64,000 bases of DNA, from contig NZ_KQ949080.1 in NCBI RefSeq assembly GCF_001514305.1, positions 79,057 to 143,056 on the forward strand, in the 5' to 3' direction. Made by a program: the position numbers and the translations under genes. The notes beneath the pieces are model-generated. The model worked only from the letters and a program-made list of their open reading frames with translations, ran no database searches and was not told the origin of the DNA. Positions 54,115-63,199 of the stretch are shown here, one piece after another; position 1 is the first letter of the stretch, and each line of letters starts with the position of its first letter. Source of the DNA: Streptomyces dysideae (GTDB lineage Bacteria; Actinomycetota; Actinomycetes; Streptomycetales; Streptomycetaceae).

Positions 54115-54353
54115 TGCCCTTCCTCTCGCGTTCACCAGGGCTCGGGCCCTGTCCCTCACATGGGTGATTCTGGGATGGATTATCACTTACAAGGTAGCAG
54201 GGCTATCACTTTCTGCTCTACGTTCATAGCGTCAGCCGCTCAACCGCCCTGGCCTGTAAGCCGGAAGCACGACGCGCTGCCCTGCTCGCGGCACTGCCAC
54301 TGCATGGCCGGACGGATTGAGAGAACCAAGTCCCTTAACTTCAGGAGGCGTTC

Positions 54354-54848
54354 ATGGTCACCGTATCCCCGCCACAGCCCGAAGCGTCCGAGTTCTGGTC
54401 GTACGCCCTCCATCTCCCCTGCGATCCCCGCGCCGCACGTATCGCTCGTCGTACCCTTCGTGCGGTCCTTGCCGAGCATGGCATGGTCGAACTCGTCGAA
54501 TCCGCCGAGCTCGTGGCCTCCGAACTGGTCGCCAACGCCTACCGCCACTCCAAGGGGCCCGCTGCCCTGCGGATGCGTGCGCTCGGCGGAGGACGGCTGC
54601 GCGTGAGCGTGTGGGACACCAATCCGCACATCCCGCCGCCCTTCGACGACGGCCAGCGCTGCCGACCGTTTCGACCGATGGTGGCACCGGGTGAGGCCGA
54701 CAGCGGGCGCGGGCTGTTCCTCGTCTGCCACTACGCGCAGGCATGGGGCGGCTGGCCTCTCGGCAACGACCTCTTCGGGCGGGGCGGGAAGTTGTTGTGG
54801 TGCGAACTTGATGGGGATGCCGCCTCGCGTCCTTCCAGCGCGGCCTGA
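54354..54848 (+). CDS. RsbW-like ATP-binding regulatory protein
   Basis: A 164-residue GHKL-fold protein of the stand-alone HATPase_c_2 class. The N-box is ELVASELVANAYRHSKGP, the G1 region is VWDTNPHIPP and the G2-like loop is ADSGRGLFLVCHYAQAWG. These are small serine kinases or anti-sigma-like factors. It is the third member of the common XRE/DUF397/ATPase trio. ATG 54354 has AGGAGG 6-7 nt upstream. Confidence 0.88.
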   Translation: MVTVSPPQPEASEFWSYALHLPCDPRAARIARRTLRAVLAEHGMVELVESAELVASELVANAYRHSKGPAALRMRALGGGRLRVSVWDTNPHIPPPFDDGQRCRPFRPMVAPGEADSGRGLFLVCHYAQAWGGWPLGNDLFGRGGKLLWCELDGDAASRPSSAA

Positions 54849-55152
54849 CGTGTTTCCGGGGCCGCTTCGGTGGATCTATGCATAGTGCACAGCCGTCTCG
54901 CCCCTACTGGGCAGGCACCGTAGCGAAGCTGTTCGGCTGGATCTCCCGCGCGGAAGAGAGCGGAGTGCCTGGCGTTCCTTGCCGAGGAGCCGCCTCCTAC
55001 CGGGGATGATCACTGGAAAAGCCCTCCTCGGCGGGTCCGCCGAGTATCTGTATGCCGAAGCGACGCCGTTGACCAGTCAGGGGGCAGGGGGCAGGGGGCA
55101 GGGGGCAGGGGGCGGGAAGCGGGCGCCCACCCGCCCCGAATAGAGTGAACCG
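54849..55152. other. Intergenic region with G-rich repeat
   Basis: No gene is supported. Apart from the tandem GGGGGCA repeat, it shows nothing recognisable. Confidence 0.6.
55080..55116 (+). repeat. Tandem GGGGGCA repeat, G-quadruplex-capable
   Basis: Four perfect 7-bp units GGGGGCA (55080-55107) followed by GGGGGCGGG. Five runs of five Gs spaced by two bases can fold into a G-quadruplex, on the coding strand 36 nt before the next gene. Copy number may vary between strains. Confidence 0.8.
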
Positions 55153-56169
55153 GTGAACGGCGACTGGTTCATACGCGGCCGGGACGGCCGCCTCAGCGTC
55201 TATCTGCCGACGGACGACGCCGTCCTGTGCCGGGCGGAACGCGCCTTGGGCGGCTCCTGGGAGCCGCCGCGCCGACTGGGCGGCGAGCAGAGACTGCGCC
55301 CCGGCCCCGCGGTGGGCCAGGGCGCCGACCGCTACACCCATCTGGCGGCATGGCGCCCCACCAAACCCGGCGAGGCGGGCCTGGTCCACTCCACGCACTT
55401 CCGCCCGCACCTCGCCGCCCTCGACTGGACCCCGATCGGCCACCCCGGCAAGACGGGCGACCGCACCGGCCCGCCCGCCGTCGCGGTCGACGCCCGGGGC
55501 CGCGCCCATGTCTTCGTCCGCAACCAGGCCGGCGGCGTGAGCATGCGGATGCAGAAGGAGAAGGGCGGCTGGGACCCCTGGCGGGACCTCAAGGGAGGTG
55601 ATGTACAAGGGGAGTTGGCGGCCGTGACGGGACAGTCCGGCCTGGTGGAGCTGTACGCGGCCACCCCGGCCGGCATCCTGCACTGGCGCCAGGAGAAACC
55701 GGCCGCCGTGCCCACCCTGGAGGAGGCGATGGACGCCTCGGTCCGCCCGGACACCCTGTACGCCCTGCCGACGTCCGCCACCGACACGACGCTCTTCCAC
55801 ACGGACGACTCGGGAGACCTCTGCGCCTGGCGCCCCGGCACCAAGCCCACCACCGTCCTCCCCTCCGCCGGCCCCAGCCGGGTCTCCGCCGTCCGCTGTG
55901 AACTCGACGGCCACGACTGCACGTTGCTCGCCCAGCGCTCGGCGAGCGGACGGGTGGCCTTCGCGGCGTATCCGACGGAGCAGGAGTCGGCGGGCGCGTG
56001 GTGGACCGAGTCGGGACCCCAACTCCCCGCGGATGCCTTGGTGTCGCTGACGGTGGACGAGGAGGACCGGGTGATGGCGGCGACGTTGTCCCCGTCGACG
56101 GGGCGACTGCTCATCAGCCGACGCAAGGACGAGCCGGGGCTTGCGCTGGAGGCCTGGCGGGAGGTCTGA
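55153..56169 (+). CDS. Beta-propeller-like protein of unknown function
   Basis: A 338-residue soluble protein made of repeated short beta-rich units of about 45-50 residues with W/DG patterns (WFIRGRDGRLSVYLP, VAVDARGRAHVFVRNQAGGV, ATPAGILHWRQEKP, FHTDDSGDLCAWRPG, SLTVDEEDRVMAATL), as in sialidase- or PLL-type propellers. No signal peptide, catalytic or metal motif is seen. GTG 55153. Its function is unknown. It lies between the G-rich repeat and a terminator shared with the convergent fad genes. Confidence 0.7.
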   Translation: MNGDWFIRGRDGRLSVYLPTDDAVLCRAERALGGSWEPPRRLGGEQRLRPGPAVGQGADRYTHLAAWRPTKPGEAGLVHSTHFRPHLAALDWTPIGHPGKTGDRTGPPAVAVDARGRAHVFVRNQAGGVSMRMQKEKGGWDPWRDLKGGDVQGELAAVTGQSGLVELYAATPAGILHWRQEKPAAVPTLEEAMDASVRPDTLYALPTSATDTTLFHTDDSGDLCAWRPGTKPTTVLPSAGPSRVSAVRCELDGHDCTLLAQRSASGRVAFAAYPTEQESAGAWWTESGPQLPADALVSLTVDEEDRVMAATLSPSTGRLLISRRKDEPGLALEAWREV

Positions 56170-56242
56170 GGGACGGCAGGTGTCAAGGTCTGAGGGACGG
56201 CGGCTGTTTCAGCGCCGGTCCAGGCAATCTCAGCCCGACCAA

Positions 56243-56288
56243 ACGCCGGGTGCCCCGCACACCAGTCGGCGTACAGGGCACCCGGCGT
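56243..56288. terminator. Shared terminator of convergent genes
   Basis: ACGCCGGGTGCCC (56243-56255) pairs exactly with GGGCACCCGGCGT (56276-56288), 20-nt loop, between the propeller gene and fadB. A direct repeat AGGTCTGAGGGACGGC (about 56164 and 56190) lies just before it. Confidence 0.75.
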
Positions 56289-56302
56289 CCACAGCGGAGC
56301 GC

Positions 56303-58429
56303 CTACGCCGGGACGCTCGCCACGCCCGGAGCCAGGAACTTCTTGCCGTTCACGCGCTCGGAGACGCCCTCGCGGTCCAGGTACGGCGTGATGCCGCCCA
56401 GGTGGAAGGGCCAGCCGGCGCCCGTGATCAGGCAGAGGTCGATGTCCTGGGCCTCGGCGACGACGCCCTCGTCGAGCATCAGGCCGATCTCCTCGGCGAC
56501 CGCGTCCAGCACCCGCGCCCGTACCTGCTCCTCGGTCAGGACGGTGTCGCCCTGCTTGAGCAACGCTGCGACCTCCGGGTCGAGCTCGGGCTTGCCGCTG
56601 TCGTAGACGTAGAAGCCGCGCTTGCCGGCGTCGACGACCGCCTTGAGGTTCGAGGAGACCTTGAAGCGGTCCGGGAAGGCCCGGTTGAGGGTCTCCGAGA
56701 CGTGCAGGCCGATCGCGGGGCCGACCAGCTCCAGCAGGACCAGCGGGGACATCGGCAGGCCCAGCGGCTCGACCGCCTTCTCGGCGACCTCGACCGGCGT
56801 GCCCTCGTCGATGACGTTCTGGACCTCGCCCATGAAGCGGGTCAGGATGCGGTTCACGACGAACGCCGGGGCGTCCTTCACCAGCACCGCGGTCTTCTTC
56901 AGCTTCTTGGCGACGGCGAACGCCGTGGCCAGCGAGGCGTCGTCGGTCTGCTCGCCGCGGACGATCTCCAGGAGCGGCAGTACGGCCACCGGGTTGAAGA
57001 AGTGGAAGCCGACGACCCGCTCGGGGTTCTTCAGCTTCGACGCCATCTCCGACACCGACAGCGAGGACGTGTTCGTCGCCAGGATCGCGTGCGCCGGGGC
57101 GACCGCCTCGACCTCCGCGAACACCTGCTGCTTGACGCCGATCTCCTCGAACACGGCCTCGATGATGAAGTCCGCGTCGGAGAAGCCCTCGGCCTTGTCC
57201 AGGACACCCGAGACCAGCGCCTTCAGACGGTTGGCCTTGTCCTGGTTGATACGGCCCTTGCCGAGCAGCTTGTCGATCTCGGCCTGGACGTAGCCCACAC
57301 CCTTGTCGACGCGCTCCTGGTCGATGTCCGTGAGGACGACCGGCACCTCGAGGCGGCGCAGGAACAGCAGGGCGAGCTGGCTGGCCATCAGACCGGCGCC
57401 GACCACACCCACCTTGGTCACCGGACGCGCAAGGTTCTTGTCCGGGGCACCGGCCGGGCGCTTGCCCCGCTTCTGCACCAGGTTGAACGCGTAGATACCG
57501 GCGCGCAGCTCGCCACCCATGATCAGGTCGGCGAGGGCCACGTCCTCGGCGTCGTAACCCTGCTGCAGGTCGCCGTTCTTCGCGGCGGCGATGATGTCCA
57601 GGGCGCGGTACGCGGCCGGAGCGGCCCCGTGCACCTTGCTGTCCGCGATGAAGCGGCCCTTGGCGACGGCCTGGTCCCAGGCCTCACCGCGGTCGATCAC
57701 GGGACGCTCGACCTCGACGTCGCCCTTGAGTACCTGGGCGGTCCAGAGCAGCGACTGCTCCAGGAAGTCCGCGCCCTCGAAGATGGCGTCGGCGATGCCC
57801 AGGTCGTAGACCTGCTGGCCCTTGAGCTGCTTGTTCTGGTTGAGGCTGTTCTCGATGATCACCGAGACGGCCTTGTCGGCGCCGATCAGGTTCGGCAGGA
57901 TCGTGCAGCCGCCCCAGCCGGGCACGAGACCGAGGAAGACCTCGGGCAGCGAGAAGGCGGGGAGCGCCTTGGACACGGTCCGGTACCTGCAGTGCAGACC
58001 GACCTCGACGCCACCGCCCATGGCCGCGCCGTTGTAGTACGCGAAGGTCGGGACCGCGAGGGCCGACAGCCGCTTGAAGACCTCGTGGCCGCCCTTGCCG
58101 ATGGCGAGCGCGTCGTCGTGGTTCTTCAGGAGCTCTACGCCCTTGAGGTCCGCGCCGACCGCGAAGATGAACGGCTTGCCGGTGATGCCGACGCCGACGA
58201 TGTCGCCGGCCGCGGCCTCGGCCTCGACCTGGTCGATCGCGGTGTTCAGGTTCGCGAGCGACTGCGGGCCGAAGGTGGTGGGCTTGGTGTGGTCGAAGCC
58301 GTTGTCCAGCGTGATCAGGGCGAAGCGCCCCGCGCCGAACGGCAGGTCGAGGTGGCGTACGTGCGCCGACGTCACGACCTCGTCCGGGAACAGCTCGGCC
58401 GCGCCCTTCAGGAGTTCGGTGGTGCTCAC
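56303..58429 (-). CDS. fadB: Fatty-acid oxidation complex alpha subunit (enoyl-CoA hydratase / 3-hydroxyacyl-CoA dehydrogenase)
   Basis: A 708-residue bifunctional enzyme of beta-oxidation. Residues 1 to about 200 are a crotonase domain (GITGKPFIFAVGADLKGVEL and FAYYNGAAMGGGVEVGLHCR; catalytic Glu in LPEVFLGLVPGWGG). A linker leads to the NAD domain at about 340 (VGVVGAGLMASQLALLFLRR) and the two C-terminal HAD domains (GFHFFNPVAVLPLLEIVRGE with the catalytic His, VLVKDAPAFVVNRILTRFMG). GTG 58429 overlaps the thiolase TGA. It hydrates enoyl-CoA and oxidises the 3-hydroxyacyl-CoA, handing the product to the thiolase. Confidence 0.93.
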   Translation of the reverse strand: MSTTELLKGAAELFPDEVVTSAHVRHLDLPFGAGRFALITLDNGFDHTKPTTFGPQSLANLNTAIDQVEAEAAAGDIVGVGITGKPFIFAVGADLKGVELLKNHDDALAIGKGGHEVFKRLSALAVPTFAYYNGAAMGGGVEVGLHCRYRTVSKALPAFSLPEVFLGLVPGWGGCTILPNLIGADKAVSVIIENSLNQNKQLKGQQVYDLGIADAIFEGADFLEQSLLWTAQVLKGDVEVERPVIDRGEAWDQAVAKGRFIADSKVHGAAPAAYRALDIIAAAKNGDLQQGYDAEDVALADLIMGGELRAGIYAFNLVQKRGKRPAGAPDKNLARPVTKVGVVGAGLMASQLALLFLRRLEVPVVLTDIDQERVDKGVGYVQAEIDKLLGKGRINQDKANRLKALVSGVLDKAEGFSDADFIIEAVFEEIGVKQQVFAEVEAVAPAHAILATNTSSLSVSEMASKLKNPERVVGFHFFNPVAVLPLLEIVRGEQTDDASLATAFAVAKKLKKTAVLVKDAPAFVVNRILTRFMGEVQNVIDEGTPVEVAEKAVEPLGLPMSPLVLLELVGPAIGLHVSETLNRAFPDRFKVSSNLKAVVDAGKRGFYVYDSGKPELDPEVAALLKQGDTVLTEEQVRARVLDAVAEEIGLMLDEGVVAEAQDIDLCLITGAGWPFHLGGITPYLDREGVSERVNGKKFLAPGVASVPA

Positions 58430-59652
58430 TTGTTGCCTCCGGCGTCCTTGTGGTGCGGGTTCTCCCAGATGACCGTGGCGCCCATGCCGAAGCCGACGCA
58501 CATGGTGGTGAGGCCGTAACGGACCTCCGGCTGCTCCTCGAACTGGCGGGCCAGCTGCGTCATGAGGCGGACGCCGGAGGAGGCCAGCGGGTGGCCGTAC
58601 GCGATGGCGCCGCCGTACTGGTTGACGCGGGCGTCGTCGTCGGCGATGCCGTAGTGCTCCAGGAAGGCGAGCACCTGGACCGCGAAGGCCTCGTTGATCT
58701 CGAAGAGGTTGATGTCCTCGATCGACAGGCCCGCCTTGGCGAGCGCCTTCTCCGTCGCCGGGATCGGGCCGTAGCCCATGACCTCCGGCTCGACGCCCGC
58801 GAAGGCGTAGGAGACCAGGCGCATCTTCACCGGGAGGTTGTGCTCGCGGGCGAAGTCCTCGCTCGCGATGATCGACGCGGTGGCGCCGTCGTTCAGACCG
58901 GCCGCGTTACCGGCGGTGACCCGGCCGTGCACACGGAACGGCGTCTTCAGACCGGCCAGGTTCTCCAGCGTGGTCCCCGGGCGCATCGGCTCGTCGGCGG
59001 TGACCAGGCCCCAGCCGGTCTCGCCGACCTCCGAGTTGGTGTTGCGCACCGAGATCGGCACCAGGTCCTGCTGGATCTTGCCGTTGGCGTACGCCTTGGC
59101 GGCCTTCTCCTGCGAGCGCACCGCGTACTCGTCGGCGCGCTGCTTGGTGATCTGCGGGTAGCGGTCGTGCAGGTTCTCGGCGGTCATGCCCATGAACAGC
59201 GCGGACTCGTCGACCAGCTTCTCGCTGACGAACCGCGGGTTCGGGTCCACGCCCTCGCCCATGGGGTGGCGGCCCATGTGCTCGACACCGCCCGCGATGA
59301 CGGCGTCGTAGGCACCGAAGGCGATGGAGCCGGCGGTGGTGGTGACGGCGGTCAGCGCACCGGCGCACATGCGGTCGATGGAGTAGCCCGGGACCGACTG
59401 GGGGAGACCGGCGAGGATGCCGGCCGTGCGGCCCAGCGTCAGGCCCTGGTCACCGATCTGTGTGGTCGCGGCGATGGCGACCTCGTCGATCTTCTTCGGG
59501 TCGAGACCGGGGTTGCGGCGCAGCAGCTCCCGGATCGCCTTCACGACGAGGTCGTCGGCACGGGTCTCGTGGTAGATGCCCTTCGGGCCCGCCTTGCCGA
59601 ACGGGGTGCGGACGCCGTCGACGAAGACGACGTCCCTGACGGTACGAGGCAC
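58426..59652 (-). CDS. fadA: Acetyl-CoA acyltransferase (thiolase)
   Basis: A 408-residue thiolase I. The acyl-accepting Cys96 lies in SIDRMCAGAL, the other catalytic residues in NEAFA, YGHPLASSG (His) and TMCVGFGMGA (second Cys). The length is normal. It releases acetyl-CoA from 3-ketoacyl-CoA in beta-oxidation. GTG 59652 has GGAGAG about 7 nt upstream. It is the first gene of the fadA-fadB operon. Upstream, a 16-bp palindrome at 59699-59714 may control it. Confidence 0.93.
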   Translation of the reverse strand: MPRTVRDVVFVDGVRTPFGKAGPKGIYHETRADDLVVKAIRELLRRNPGLDPKKIDEVAIAATTQIGDQGLTLGRTAGILAGLPQSVPGYSIDRMCAGALTAVTTTAGSIAFGAYDAVIAGGVEHMGRHPMGEGVDPNPRFVSEKLVDESALFMGMTAENLHDRYPQITKQRADEYAVRSQEKAAKAYANGKIQQDLVPISVRNTNSEVGETGWGLVTADEPMRPGTTLENLAGLKTPFRVHGRVTAGNAAGLNDGATASIIASEDFAREHNLPVKMRLVSYAFAGVEPEVMGYGPIPATEKALAKAGLSIEDINLFEINEAFAVQVLAFLEHYGIADDDARVNQYGGAIAYGHPLASSGVRLMTQLARQFEEQPEVRYGLTTMCVGFGMGATVIWENPHHKDAGGNK

Positions 59653-59698
59653 GATGGCTCTCCTCCAGGGTGCGGGATGGCACTACTGCTGCGATGCG

Positions 59699-59714
59699 CT
59701 GAGCGCGCGCTCAG
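59699..59714. promoter_or_regulatory. Perfect 16-bp palindrome before fadA
   Basis: CTGAGCGCGCGCTCAG, 47-62 nt upstream of the thiolase start. A second inverted repeat GCTAC(N11)GTAGC follows at 59722-59742. Either could be a TetR-type acyl-CoA-sensing repressor site. No regulator gene for it is in the window. Confidence 0.4.
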
Positions 59715-59792
59715 GACCCATGCTACTTGTGGGTAACGTAGCTGCACAGTACCGGAGCCGGGAGCGGCGAAGGTCACATTGAGGACGGACAC

Positions 59793-60827
59793 TCACCGAG
59801 GCGGCGCAGTGGACCCCCGAGGCGTCAGTACCGGCGTAGGCACAGGATGCGATCCCGGCCCGCCCCCCGCGATCACCCCGAACAACGTCCGAGCCACCTC
59901 GGCCCCGAACCCGTGCACGTCATGGCTCATCGCGGACAGCGTCGGATGCGTCAGCCGGCACAGCTGAGAGTCGTCCCACGCCAGCAGCGACACGTCCCTG
60001 GGCACGCTCAGCCCCATCTCCGCGGCCACCGACAGCCCGGCCACCGCCATGATGTCGTTGTCGTAGACGATCGCCGTCGGCCGGTCCGGCGGAGCGGCGG
60101 CCAGCAGTGACCTGGTCGCCCGGGCCCCCGCGTCCCCCGAGAAGTCGGTCGCGACCTGCCACGCCCCCGCCAGCCCCAGCGCCCGCGCCGCCGCGTCGAA
60201 GGCGGCCGTACGGATCGACGTGTGTCCCAGGGCCGCCGCACCGCCCACCCGGGCGATCCGCCGGTGCCCGAGGGCGGCCAGATACCGCACCGCCTCCGTC
60301 ACGGCGGTGGTGTCGTCGGTCCACACGGACGTCAGCCCGCCCGTCAGCGACGGATGCGCCACCGCGACGACCGGCATCCCGAGCCGCTCCACGGGGGCCA
60401 CCCGGGGGTCGTCCGCGCGGAAGTCGACCAGGATGGACCCGCCGATCTGCCGCCCCCGCCACCACGTCTCCTGCAGCCCGGCCTCCTCCTCGACGCTCCG
60501 TACGAGCCGCAGCAGCAGCGAGGAGGAGTGCTCGGTCAGGACGCTCTCCACGCCCGAGATGAACTCCATGTAGAACGGCTCGAGCCCGAGCAGCCGGGCC
60601 GGCCGGCAGATCGCCAGCCCCACGACGTCCACCCGGGACCCGGCCAGCGTCCGCGCGGTGAGGTTCGGCGCCCACCCGAGTTCCCGCGCCGCCTGGAAGA
60701 TACGGTCCCTGGTCGCCTCCGACAGGCCCGGCTTGTGGTTGAAGGCGAGGGACACGGCACCCTTGGACACGCCGGCGAGCGCGGCGACGTCCTTGATGGT
60801 GACGCGAGAGGCGGGAGTTGCAGTCAT
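59793..60827 (-). CDS. LacI-family transcriptional regulator
   Basis: A 344-residue regulator. The N-terminal HTH and hinge read VTIKDVAALAGVSKGAVSLA, then a hinge helix with LTARTLAGSR. The sugar-binding core has VGLAICRPARLLGLEPFYME, AIVYDNDIMAVAGLSVAAEM and VSLLAWDDSQLCRLTHPTLS. It starts within the ATGA overlap with the beta-mannosidase stop, so it is made from the same transcript and would answer to that pathway's sugar. The nearest operator is at 63279-63290, and an identical core occurs at 16239-16250, so it is a likely repressor for both transport systems. Confidence 0.9.
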   Translation of the reverse strand: MTATPASRVTIKDVAALAGVSKGAVSLAFNHKPGLSEATRDRIFQAARELGWAPNLTARTLAGSRVDVVGLAICRPARLLGLEPFYMEFISGVESVLTEHSSSLLLRLVRSVEEEAGLQETWWRGRQIGGSILVDFRADDPRVAPVERLGMPVVAVAHPSLTGGLTSVWTDDTTAVTEAVRYLAALGHRRIARVGGAAALGHTSIRTAAFDAAARALGLAGAWQVATDFSGDAGARATRSLLAAAPPDRPTAIVYDNDIMAVAGLSVAAEMGLSVPRDVSLLAWDDSQLCRLTHPTLSAMSHDVHGFGAEVARTLFGVIAGGGPGSHPVPTPVLTPRGSTAPPR

Positions 60828-63199
60828 CGGGTGGGCTCCACGCAGTACAGGGCCGTACGGGCACGCTCGGCGTCCGGAGTCTGCCAGCCGCGCACCCCGA
60901 TGGTCACCTGCTCACCGGGCAGCAGCGTGACGAGCCCCCGGTCGGCCCGCGCGTCCGGATCCAGCCGGTCGGCCTGGAGCAGCAGATCCCGTACGAGGGT
61001 ACGGGCCGTCACCGTGATCCCGCCCGGCACCAGCGCGACGTCGAACTCCGGCCGGGGATAAGGAACTTCACGGTCCTCCGCCGGGAAGTGCACCGCCCGC
61101 AGCCCGGCCCCCTCCACGTCCCCGACCAGGAACTCCTTCGGCCCGACGGGCGCCAGCTCCCTCGGCACCTCGACCAGCGCCACCGCCCGCCGCGCGGCCG
61201 CGAACCCCACGCTCGCCTCACCGGCCACCACCCCGTCGACCGACACCCGCCGCAGCCGAAGGACCCCCGTCCACTCCTCCGCGGCCTGGTTGACGGCGGC
61301 CAACACCAGCCCCGACGCCTGCACTTGAAGGGTCAGCAGCCGGTCCGCGTACAGCCTTCGCAGCTCGTGGTACAGCGGCTTCTCCCGCCCGTCCCCGTCG
61401 ATCGCCGCCCAGGAGGTCACCGGCCAGCAGTCGTTGAGCTGCCATACGACCGTCCCGGCACACACCGGCCAGTGCGACCGCCAGTACTCGATCCCGGCGG
61501 CGACCGCCCGCGCCTGATTGACCTGCATGAGGTAGTGCCAGCGGTCGAAGTCCCCGTCGGGGAAGGCGAAATGCCGCTCCAGCCCCCGCCGCAGCTTCCC
61601 GTTCCCGTCGTCCGCCTTCTGGTGGTGCAGCATGCCGGGGGAGTCCGGCGCGAGCTGCTCACCCGGCAGCGCCCGCCGCAGCGTGGCGTACGCGGGCGGC
61701 GCCTGCCACCCGAACTCGGCCACGAATCGGGGCACATTCGCGCGGTACCCGGCGTAGTCCTCCCGGTTCCACACCTCCCACGAGTGATGCGTCCCGTGTG
61801 CGGGGTCGTTGGGATGCCGGTCCCACGACCCCGACCACGGACTCCCCGCCGTATACGGCCGCGTCGGGTCCAACTCGGCCACCACCCGCGGCAGTATGCC
61901 CAGGTAGTACCCCTCGCCCCAGGAATCCCCGGCCAGCCGCCGTTCCCAGCCCCAGTCCCGGAACCCCCACAGGTTCTCGTTGTTGCCGTTCCACAGCACG
62001 AGCGAGGGATGCGGCATCAGCCGTACGACGTTCTCCCGCGCCTCGGCCTCCACCTCGCCCCGCAGCGGCTGCTCCTCCGGATAGGCCGCGCACGCGAACG
62101 GGAAGTCCTGCCAGACCAGTAGCCCCAACTCGTCGCAGGCGTCGTAGAAGTCTGCGCTCTCATAGATCCCGCCGCCCCAGATCCGTACGAGGTCCACCCC
62201 CGCGTCGGCCGCCTGCCGCAGCCGCTCGCGGTACCGCTCCCGGGGCACCCGGGACGGGAACACATCGTCCGGGATCCAGTTGACGCCCCGCGCGAACAGC
62301 CGCTCGCCGTTGACGACGAGGGTGAAGCCAGTGCCGTGCGCGTCGGGGCGGCGGTCCAGCTCCACGGCCCGGAAGCCGATCCGCCGACGCCACACATCCA
62401 GCACGTCCTCGCCGTGCAGCAACGTCAACTCGACGTCGTACAACGGCTGTTCCCCGTACCCGCGCGGCCACCACAACCGCACGTCGGGCACTTCCAGCCG
62501 TACGACCCCGCTCGTTCCGTCGATCTCCGCACGCGCCCGCACCCCGCCGACGGTCGCCTCGACGGCGAGCGGCGCCTCGACCCGGCTGCGCTCGACGTCG
62601 ACGGCCAACTCGACGACACCCAGCCCCTGTCCGACGGTCACCAGCGGACGCACCCGCGCGATCCGCGCCGTCGACCAGTGCTCCAGCCGCACCGGCCGCC
62701 AGATCCCGGCCGTCACCAGGGTCGGTCCCCAGTCCCAGCCGAAGGAGCAGGCCATCTTGCGGATGTACTGGAACGGTTCGGCGTAGGCGGCGGGCCGCTC
62801 GCCCACCTTGCCGCGCACGGCCTCGGCCTCGGCGTACGCGGACACGAACCGGACCGTGAGCCGCCCCTGAAGGCCTGTCACGTCGAAGCGATAGGAGCGG
62901 TGCATGTTCCGTGTCCGGCCCAGGAGTTGACCGTCCAGCAGGATCTCGGCGGCGGAGTCGAGCCCGTCGAAGACGAGGTCGGTCTGCTCGTGCGCGGACG
63001 CCGCCCGCAGGTCGGTCTCGTACGTCCACTCCCGCCGCCCCACCCAGGCCACCTCGGCCTCGTTCCGCCCGAGAAAGGGATCCGGGATGACCCCGGCCGC
63101 CAGCAGATCGGTGTGCACACAGCCCGGCACCGCGGCCGGGAGCGCCTCTCCTTCGTGCCGCAGGATCCATCCGTCGCTGAGCGGTGAGGCCTCCAGCAT
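60824..63199 (-). CDS. Beta-mannosidase (GH2)
   Basis: A 791-residue cytoplasmic GH2 enzyme of the beta-mannosidase subgroup. Domains in order: jelly-roll (1 to about 170, PLSDGWILRHEGEALPAAVP), Ig-like (about 180-280), TIM barrel (about 290-570) and C-terminal beta domains. The acid/base Glu is near residue 407 in LVLWNGNNENLWGF and the nucleophile Glu near 493 in RFVAEFGWQAPP. YNACDE-like FYDACDELGLLVWQDFPFAC is typical. It removes beta-linked mannose from manno-oligosaccharides or glycan cores. ATG 63199 is chosen for AGGGAG 5 nt upstream, against GTG 63205. First gene of a two-gene operon with lacI. Confidence 0.92.
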   Translation of the reverse strand: MLEASPLSDGWILRHEGEALPAAVPGCVHTDLLAAGVIPDPFLGRNEAEVAWVGRREWTYETDLRAASAHEQTDLVFDGLDSAAEILLDGQLLGRTRNMHRSYRFDVTGLQGRLTVRFVSAYAEAEAVRGKVGERPAAYAEPFQYIRKMACSFGWDWGPTLVTAGIWRPVRLEHWSTARIARVRPLVTVGQGLGVVELAVDVERSRVEAPLAVEATVGGVRARAEIDGTSGVVRLEVPDVRLWWPRGYGEQPLYDVELTLLHGEDVLDVWRRRIGFRAVELDRRPDAHGTGFTLVVNGERLFARGVNWIPDDVFPSRVPRERYRERLRQAADAGVDLVRIWGGGIYESADFYDACDELGLLVWQDFPFACAAYPEEQPLRGEVEAEARENVVRLMPHPSLVLWNGNNENLWGFRDWGWERRLAGDSWGEGYYLGILPRVVAELDPTRPYTAGSPWSGSWDRHPNDPAHGTHHSWEVWNREDYAGYRANVPRFVAEFGWQAPPAYATLRRALPGEQLAPDSPGMLHHQKADDGNGKLRRGLERHFAFPDGDFDRWHYLMQVNQARAVAAGIEYWRSHWPVCAGTVVWQLNDCWPVTSWAAIDGDGREKPLYHELRRLYADRLLTLQVQASGLVLAAVNQAAEEWTGVLRLRRVSVDGVVAGEASVGFAAARRAVALVEVPRELAPVGPKEFLVGDVEGAGLRAVHFPAEDREVPYPRPEFDVALVPGGITVTARTLVRDLLLQADRLDPDARADRGLVTLLPGEQVTIGVRGWQTPDAERARTALYCVEPTR

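Noticed and set aside
56141..58519. 792-residue plus-strand frame opposite fadB
   Set aside because: Antisense shadow; composition is Arg/Asp/His-rich and fadB is unmistakable.
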